In this document: positions 48,630 to 52,841 of the stretch, one piece after another
Layout of the letters: every line of letters begins with the position of its first letter
Numbering within the stretch: the stretch's first letter is position 1
NCBI GenBank assembly: GCA_949935795.1
Contig: CATLFX010000014.1
Coordinates: 1 to 52,841 of the forward strand
DNA from: an uncultured Oscillospiraceae bacterium
Lineage (GTDB): Bacteria; Bacillota; Clostridia; Oscillospirales; Oscillospiraceae
DNA: 52,841 bases
Direction: 5' to 3'
Notes under the pieces: model-generated
What the model saw: only the letters and a program-made list of their open reading frames with translations
What the model was told of the DNA's origin: nothing
The model's database searches: none
Program-made: the position numbers and the translations under genes

Positions 48630-50234
48630 ATGAACCTGTACACCGCCGCCCAGATGCGGGAGGCCGACCGCCGGGCCATCGAGGAGCTGGGCATCCCGTC
48701 CGCCCAGCTGATGGAGAACGCCGCCATGGCGGTGGTGCGGGAGGTGCGCGCCCTGTCCATCCCCGGGCCTGGGCTGGACGGCCCCGTGGGCTGGGTCACC
48801 ACCGACGGCCACGCTCCCACGCCGGAAGAACAGGCGGAGTTCTGGGCCATGCGGCGGCGGTCGGCCATCGTGTGGTGCGGCCCCGGCAACAACGGCGGGG
48901 ACGGGGTGGCCGCCGCCCGGCTGCTGATGGAGATGGGCTGGCGGGTAAAGTGCGTCCTGGTAGGGGACCGGGACAAAATGACCGGCGACTGCCTGGAGAT
49001 GGAGCGCCGCCTTGTGGAAGAGGGGGGCATGCTGGAGGACTTCGACCCGGAGCATAAGGAGCAGTACATGCCCTTTGACGTGGCCATCGACGCCCTGTTC
49101 GGGGTGGGCCTCCGCCGGGACCTGGGGCCGGACGCGGCCCTGGCCGCCCGGATGACCCGCTGGGGCACCGGCTGGGTGGTGTCGGTGGACGTGCCCAGCG
49201 GCATCCACGCCGACACCGGGGAGGTGATGGGCTCGGCGGTGAAGGCCGACCTCACCGTCACCTTCTCCCGAGGCAAGCCGGGATTATACGTGGGCCAGGG
49301 GGCGGTGCACAGCGGCCGGGTGGTGGTGGCCGATATCGGCATCCCGGACGACCTGTACCCGGAGCGGTCCCAGACTGTACTGGCGGGGCGGGAGGACCTG
49401 TACCTGGCTCCCAGGCCCGTGGACGGCTATAAGGGGGATTTCGGCAAGCTGTTCATTTTGGCCGGAAGCCGGGGATACACCGGGGCGGCGGCCCTGTGCG
49501 CCCGTGCGGCGGCCCGCTCCGGCGCGGGCCTGGTGACCCTGGCCGTTCCCGAGGACGTGTACCCCATTCTGGCCGTTAAATGCTGCGATGAGGTGATGGT
49601 ATGGCCCTGGCCAGAGAACGACGGTGAAATTGTAGAAAGGGCCAAGGGCTGCACCGCCGCCGTCATCGGCCCCGGCCTGGGCCAGGGCCAACGGACAGAA
49701 AAGCTGGTCCTCACGCTGCTGCGGGAGCTGACCTGTCCCATTATCCTGGACGCGGACGGTCTAAATATCATTTCCAGACATATAGATGTGTTGGACGAGC
49801 GGGAGGAGCTCACTGTCCTCACCCCCCACGACGGGGAGTTCGCCCGGCTGTCCGGCTGTGAGCTGCCCATCCGGGACCGGCTAGGGACGGCCCGTAGCTT
49901 TGCCGCGAAACACCGATGCGCGGTGGTGCTCAAGGGCCACCGGACCATCACGGCGGCGGAGAGCGGCGGGTGCGCCGTCAACTCCACCGGCAACCCCGGC
50001 ATGGCCAAGGGGGGCAGCGGAGACGCCCTGGCCGGGCTGATGGGGGGGCTGCTGGCCCAGCACGGCGGCCTGGACGAGGCGGTGAAGGCGGTGTGGCTCC
50101 ACAGCCGGGCCGGGGACCTGGCGGCGGAGGACAAGGGGGAGCACGGCATGACTCCCTCCGACCTCATTGAGCGGATTCCCGACGCCCTGAAAGAGCTGGC
50201 CGGACAGAGCGATACACTTTGTGAGATCAAATAG
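48630..50234 (+). CDS. nnrD: Bifunctional NAD(P)H-hydrate epimerase / dehydratase
   Basis: A 534-residue metabolite-repair enzyme. The N-terminal YjeF_N (NnrE) domain epimerises R and S NAD(P)HX (MNLYTAAQMREADRRAIEEL; WCGPGNNGGDGVAAARLL near residue 90; VSVDVPSGIHADTGEVMG). The C-terminal NnrD carbohydrate-kinase-like domain dehydrates S-NAD(P)HX with ADP (KLFILAGSRGYTGAAALC; NSTGNPGMAKGGSGDALAG near residue 455). About 25 residues rich in Pro/Gly in the N-terminal domain (IPGPGLDGPVGWVTTDGHAP) extend a usual loop. ATG after AAAGGGGG was chosen over one six codons earlier. Confidence 0.94.
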   Translation: MNLYTAAQMREADRRAIEELGIPSAQLMENAAMAVVREVRALSIPGPGLDGPVGWVTTDGHAPTPEEQAEFWAMRRRSAIVWCGPGNNGGDGVAAARLLMEMGWRVKCVLVGDRDKMTGDCLEMERRLVEEGGMLEDFDPEHKEQYMPFDVAIDALFGVGLRRDLGPDAALAARMTRWGTGWVVSVDVPSGIHADTGEVMGSAVKADLTVTFSRGKPGLYVGQGAVHSGRVVVADIGIPDDLYPERSQTVLAGREDLYLAPRPVDGYKGDFGKLFILAGSRGYTGAAALCARAAARSGAGLVTLAVPEDVYPILAVKCCDEVMVWPWPENDGEIVERAKGCTAAVIGPGLGQGQRTEKLVLTLLRELTCPIILDADGLNIISRHIDVLDEREELTVLTPHDGEFARLSGCELPIRDRLGTARSFAAKHRCAVVLKGHRTITAAESGGCAVNSTGNPGMAKGGSGDALAGLMGGLLAQHGGLDEAVKAVWLHSRAGDLAAEDKGEHGMTPSDLIERIPDALKELAGQSDTLCEIK

Positions 50235-50261
50235 CCGATCAATACGAGGAGGAAACGCAGG

Positions 50262-50891
50262 GTGCGCAAGATGGTATCTTGTGTACTGATGATAACCCTG
50301 CTGCTGTCCGGCTGCCGGGCCGGGAGCGCGGGCGAGACCCCGGAGGAGGCGGCGCTGGCCCTCCGGGAGGAGTATCAGGCGCTGGCGGGCTGGTCCGCCG
50401 CGGTGGACGTGTCGGTGTGCTACACCGATACGGTGTACGACTTCTCCATGGACGTCCAGTGGCGCAGGGACGGGGAGACGGTGCTCACGGTCACCGCTCC
50501 GGAGCTGGTGGCGGGGGTCACCGCCCGCATCGCCCAGGGGGAGACGGTGCTGGAGTACGACGGCGCGGGGCTGTCCCTGGGGCTGCTGGACGGGGATGGG
50601 CTGACCCCGGTATCTGCCGTCACCGCCTTTATGGAGCAGATCGAGAAGGGCTGGATGGCCAAGTGCGCCTGGTCGGGGGAGAACGATGAGCTTTTGCAGA
50701 TCTCCTTCCGGGACCCGGAGCTGGAGGCCGATACGGGCACCCAGTTCCTGCTCACTTTCGACCGGGCCAGCCGGGCCCTGCTGTCCGCCGAGGTGAGCAG
50801 GTTGGGGGAGACGGTGCTGACAGCCAGCATAAGAAACTTTACAACGGAGAGATCACAGGATGAGACGGGAAACAGCACGCACATGGGCTGA
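50262..50891 (+). CDS. Lipoprotein of unknown function (LolA-like layout)
   Basis: A 209-residue lipoprotein with lipobox LLSGC at residues 14 to 18. After an acidic helix (PEEAALALREEYQALAGWSA) the rest is a run of beta strands (VDVSVCYTDTVYDFSMDVQW; GETVLTVTAPELVAGVTARI; FLLTFDRASRALLSAEVSR), a layout like LolA/LppX-type lipid-binding folds and some Firmicutes germination or sporulation lipoproteins. Function unknown. GTG start with GAGGAGG upstream. The last 32 bases overlap alr in another frame, so the two are coupled. Confidence 0.82.
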   Translation: MRKMVSCVLMITLLLSGCRAGSAGETPEEAALALREEYQALAGWSAAVDVSVCYTDTVYDFSMDVQWRRDGETVLTVTAPELVAGVTARIAQGETVLEYDGAGLSLGLLDGDGLTPVSAVTAFMEQIEKGWMAKCAWSGENDELLQISFRDPELEADTGTQFLLTFDRASRALLSAEVSRLGETVLTASIRNFTTERSQDETGNSTHMG

Positions 50892-51990
50892 GATAAGCCT
50901 GAGCAATTTGGAGCACAATTACCGGGCGCTGCGCGGATGCGCCCCGGACAGCAAATTTTTGGGGACCGTTAAAGCCAACGGCTACGGCCATGGGGCCGTT
51001 CCAATTGCCAGGCGGCTGGTGGAGCTGGGGGCGGACTATCTGGCGGTGGCCTGCCTGGACGAGGGGGCGGCCCTGCGGGAAGCGGGCGTCACAGCCCCCA
51101 TTCTGATTCTGGGGTACACCCAGCCGGAGCTGGCCCCGGAGGTGGTGGACCTGGACCTGACCCAGGGTGTTTTCACCCCGGAGCTGGCAAAAGCCCTGTC
51201 CGAGGCCGCCGGGGCGGCGGGAAAGCGGGCCAAAATCCACCTAAAGGCGGACACGGGCATGAGCCGTTTAGGCGTCCTGGATCACGACCCGGAGGCCGCC
51301 GCCAAGGAGCTGGCGGAGCTGTGCGCTCTGCCCCACCTGGAGCCGGAGGGCATCTTCACCCACTTCGCCGACGCCGACGGGGACGAGGAATACACCATGC
51401 TCCAGTTCACCCGTTTCCTGGACCTGCTGGAGGAGCTGAAGGAAAAATATGGCCGTACCTTTGAAATTCGCCATTGCGCCGCCAGCGCCGCCGTGTTAAA
51501 ATATCCCTGTACGCACCTGGATATGGTACGCCCGGGCATTGCCCTGTACGGGCATTATCCCGCCCCCTCCTGCGAGGGGCTGGACGGCCCGGGGCTCAAG
51601 CCGGTGATGTCCCTTTACAGCCGGGTGGCGGCGGTGCGGGATTTTCCGGGGGATACCCCGGTGAGCTACGGCTGCACGGCCCGGCTGGACGTGAGCGGCG
51701 GGCGGCTGGCGGTGCTGCCCATCGGCTATGCCGACGGCCTCCACCGGGTGCTGTCCAACAAGAGCGGCGTGTGGCTGGGCGGGAAATGCCGTCAGATCGT
51801 GGGCCGGGTGTGCATGGACATGTGTATGGCCGGTTTAGATGAGTCCAGCCAGGTGAAGCGCGGCGACGCGGCAGAGGTGTTCGGCCCCCACCTGCCCATT
51901 GAGCGGCACGCCGAAGCGGCGGGTACCATCTCATACGAGCTGCTGTGCGCCGTCTCCCCCAGAGTGCCCAGGGTCTACCTTGACGCATAG
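50860..51990 (+). CDS. alr: Alanine racemase
   Basis: A 376-residue PLP enzyme supplying D-alanine for peptidoglycan. The PLP lysine is in LGTVKANGYGHGAVPIARRL near residue 38, the substrate-handling motif is HLKADTGMSRLGV near residue 128, and the second catalytic Tyr is in PVSYGCTARLDVSGG near residue 268. The ATG lies inside the 3' end of the lipoprotein gene, with GGAGAG upstream. In many Firmicutes alr is followed by a mazEF-like pair; here only the toxin follows. Confidence 0.95.
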   Translation: MRRETARTWAEISLSNLEHNYRALRGCAPDSKFLGTVKANGYGHGAVPIARRLVELGADYLAVACLDEGAALREAGVTAPILILGYTQPELAPEVVDLDLTQGVFTPELAKALSEAAGAAGKRAKIHLKADTGMSRLGVLDHDPEAAAKELAELCALPHLEPEGIFTHFADADGDEEYTMLQFTRFLDLLEELKEKYGRTFEIRHCAASAAVLKYPCTHLDMVRPGIALYGHYPAPSCEGLDGPGLKPVMSLYSRVAAVRDFPGDTPVSYGCTARLDVSGGRLAVLPIGYADGLHRVLSNKSGVWLGGKCRQIVGRVCMDMCMAGLDESSQVKRGDAAEVFGPHLPIERHAEAAGTISYELLCAVSPRVPRVYLDA

Positions 51991-52032
51991 GATAGCAGGG
52001 GGACTCGCCGGGCAGGGACCCGGCGGTGAGCC

Positions 52033-52072
52033 GCGGCGGCTTTTCCGGAAAATCCGGTATAAAAGCCGCCGC
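52033..52072 (+). other. Strong stem-loop between alr and mazF
   Basis: GCGGCGGCTTTT pairs with AAAAGCCGCCGC over 12 bp; inside, CCGG can pair with CCGG. No U-run follows, so it is more likely an mRNA processing or attenuation structure than a terminator. The 154-base gap has no open reading frame for an antitoxin. Confidence 0.5.
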
Positions 52073-52144
52073 CCCGTGGGAGAATGATAGTACCCGGTCT
52101 ACATACGCTGGCCGGGCACTATATCCGGCGGAGTGTGAGATCCT

Positions 52145-52510
52145 GTGGACAACAGCGTCAAACGCGGCGACATTTTTTACGCGGACCTAAGCCCGGTGGT
52201 GGGCAGTGAGCAGGGTGGCGTCCGCCCGGTGCTCATCGTCCAGAACGACACCGGCAATAAGCACAGCCCCACGGTGATCGCCGCGGCGATCACTTCCCAG
52301 ACGGGGAAGGCCCGTCTGCCCACCCATATCACCCTGGCCTCCCACAGCTGCGGCCTTCCCAAGGACTCGGTGGTCCTGCTGGAGCAGATCCGCACCCTGG
52401 ACAAAAAGCGCCTGCGGGAGCATATGGGACGGGTGGATGACCAGGTAATGCGGCGGGTGGACAGCGCCATCGCCGTCAGCTTCGGGCTGAGTCCGGAGCG
52501 GTTGGTCTAA
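52145..52510 (+). CDS. mazF: MazF/PemK-family endoribonuclease toxin
   Basis: A 121-residue toxin that cuts mRNA at short sequences. [20 protein letters not shown] followed by [11 protein letters not shown], and [14 protein letters not shown], are the MazF/NdoA signature, holding the active-site Arg and the conserved Thr-Ser. The start is GTG. Bacillus-type loci carry the antitoxin gene ndoAI between alr and ndoA; no such gene is visible here or immediately after. The last 60 bases of this gene are duplicated about 150 bases downstream. Confidence 0.93.
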   Translation: MDNSVKRGDIFYADLSPVVGSEQGGVRPVLIVQNDTGNKHSPTVIAAAITSQTGKARLPTHITLASHSCGLPKDSVVLLEQIRTLDKKRLREHMGRVDDQVMRRVDSAIAVSFGLSPERLV

Positions 52511-52659
52511 ATTTTTAAAAAAGCAAGCTCCTCCTGCCTCCCCCAAATGGGGTCCCCGCAAAAGCGCCTTTCAGCTTTTGTGGGGAGAGGAGGGGCAACG
52601 GAGCGCATGGAGCTTTCGGCGAAGCCGGAAGCGGAAGAAGCGCAGTTTGCCCCGACGAG
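52511..52659 (+). repeat. 149-base segment separating two copies of the mazF 3' end
   Basis: After a short A/T run the segment has a hairpin in which TCCCCGCAAAAGC pairs with GCTTTTGTGGGGA (one wobble, eight-base loop), framed by CTCCTCC and GGAGGGG, which extend the pairing imperfectly. The rest is a mixed purine-rich sequence (GGAGCTTTCGGCGAAGCCGG). It has no transposase gene; it could be a small non-autonomous element or a repeat-derived spacer. Confidence 0.6.
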
Positions 52660-52719
52660 CGGCGGGTGGACAGCGCCATCGCCGTCAGCTTCGGGCTGAG
52701 CCCCGAGCGGTTAGATTAA
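52660..52719 (+). repeat. Duplicate of the mazF 3' end
   Basis: These 60 bases match 52451-52510, the last 19 codons and stop of mazF, at all but five positions. The copy ends ERLD-stop where mazF ends ERLV-stop. It has no start codon or ribosome binding site of its own, so it is a remnant. Confidence 0.9.
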
Positions 52720-52731
52720 GTGTCTCCGCGT

Positions 52732-52765
52732 CCCTTTCCCGCCCCGGCCAGCGGGGCGGGAAGGG
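52732..52765 (+). terminator. Hairpin after the mazF region
   Basis: CCCTTTCCCGCCCC pairs with GGGGCGGGAAGGG (one bulge) around a seven-base loop; CTTTGG follows, a weak U-tail. Confidence 0.6.
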
Positions 52766-52825
52766 CTTTGGTCCCTTCCAGGGGACAGGCTCCCTTCCCA
52801 TTTACCCAACTCCAGGAGGTTACAT

Positions 52826-52841
52826 ATGAAAAAGCTGAAAA
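52826..52841 (+). CDS. Start of a gene running off the window (partial)
   Basis: ATGAAAAAGCTGAAA is preceded by a strong AGGAGGT at seven bases. The first residues MKKLK suggest either a signal peptide or a basic start; nothing more can be said. Confidence 0.65.

Noticed and set aside
52578-52719. A short protein reading through the segment and the mazF duplicate
   Set aside because: No ribosome binding site or recognisable product; composition is low complexity.

Overview
The window looks like chromosomal DNA of a high-GC anaerobic gut clostridium, most probably family Oscillospiraceae (Flavonifractor / Pseudoflavonifractor / Lawsonibacter-like). The basis is the Firmicutes core block murB-rapZ-glmR-whiA near dnaE, ireB, a CIRCE-controlled groESL, a T-box leader, strong Shine-Dalgarno sequences and a high GC content. 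No tRNA, rRNA, CRISPR array, transposase or prophage gene was seen.

Layout. (1) 1-8417, +: the distal part of a bacterial microcompartment (BMC) operon: shell proteins, PduL, EutJ, a flavoprotein-like protein where PduM normally sits, EutN/PduN, PduO, PduP, PduS, PduT, PduU and PduV. The order follows classical pdu operons, but PduQ and PduW are absent and the signature enzyme lies upstream of the window. (2) 8514-10677, +: pseudouridine breakdown (HTH-PfkB kinase and PsuG). (3) 10899-19905, -: cls, dnaE, a zinc ribbon protein, whiA, glmR, rapZ, murB. (4) 20055-26917: a Cys-rich unknown protein and a GntR/FadR regulator (-), divergent from hypB, a 931-residue flavin/iron-sulfur oxidoreductase, hypA and a multipass membrane protein (+). 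This unit has no hydrogenase and is the best candidate for an undescribed system. (5) 27106-32833: an alpha/beta hydrolase, a frameshifted membrane protein with a DUF2089 regulator, DUF711 and ACT-domain proteins, an HD nucleotidase, two small secreted proteins and a membrane-tethered HTH regulator. (6) 33047-38594, +: mtaB, groESL with CIRCE and a structured leader, a small unknown protein, an SH3-NlpC/P60 hydrolase, ireB. (7) 38656-42249, +: a transglutaminase lipoprotein, then a lower-GC blaI-blaR1-secreted peptide cassette with a palindromic operator. (8) 42304-48541, -: a T-box(Phe)-controlled operon DUF2500-yitT-pheS-pheT-mnmA. (9) 48575-52841, +: nnrD/nnrE, a lipoprotein, alr, mazF without a visible antitoxin, a duplicated mazF 3' end, and the first codons of another gene.

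The most unusual non-coding signal is a dispersed hairpin element. It occurs three times (psuK/psuG, hypB/oxidoreductase, pheS/pheT), always between co-directional genes and in the same orientation as transcription. Its stems are perfectly paired, one base pair changes in a compensatory way between copies, and a TGA sits in the loop; in two copies this TGA is the stop codon of the upstream gene. A second repeat family flanks groES.
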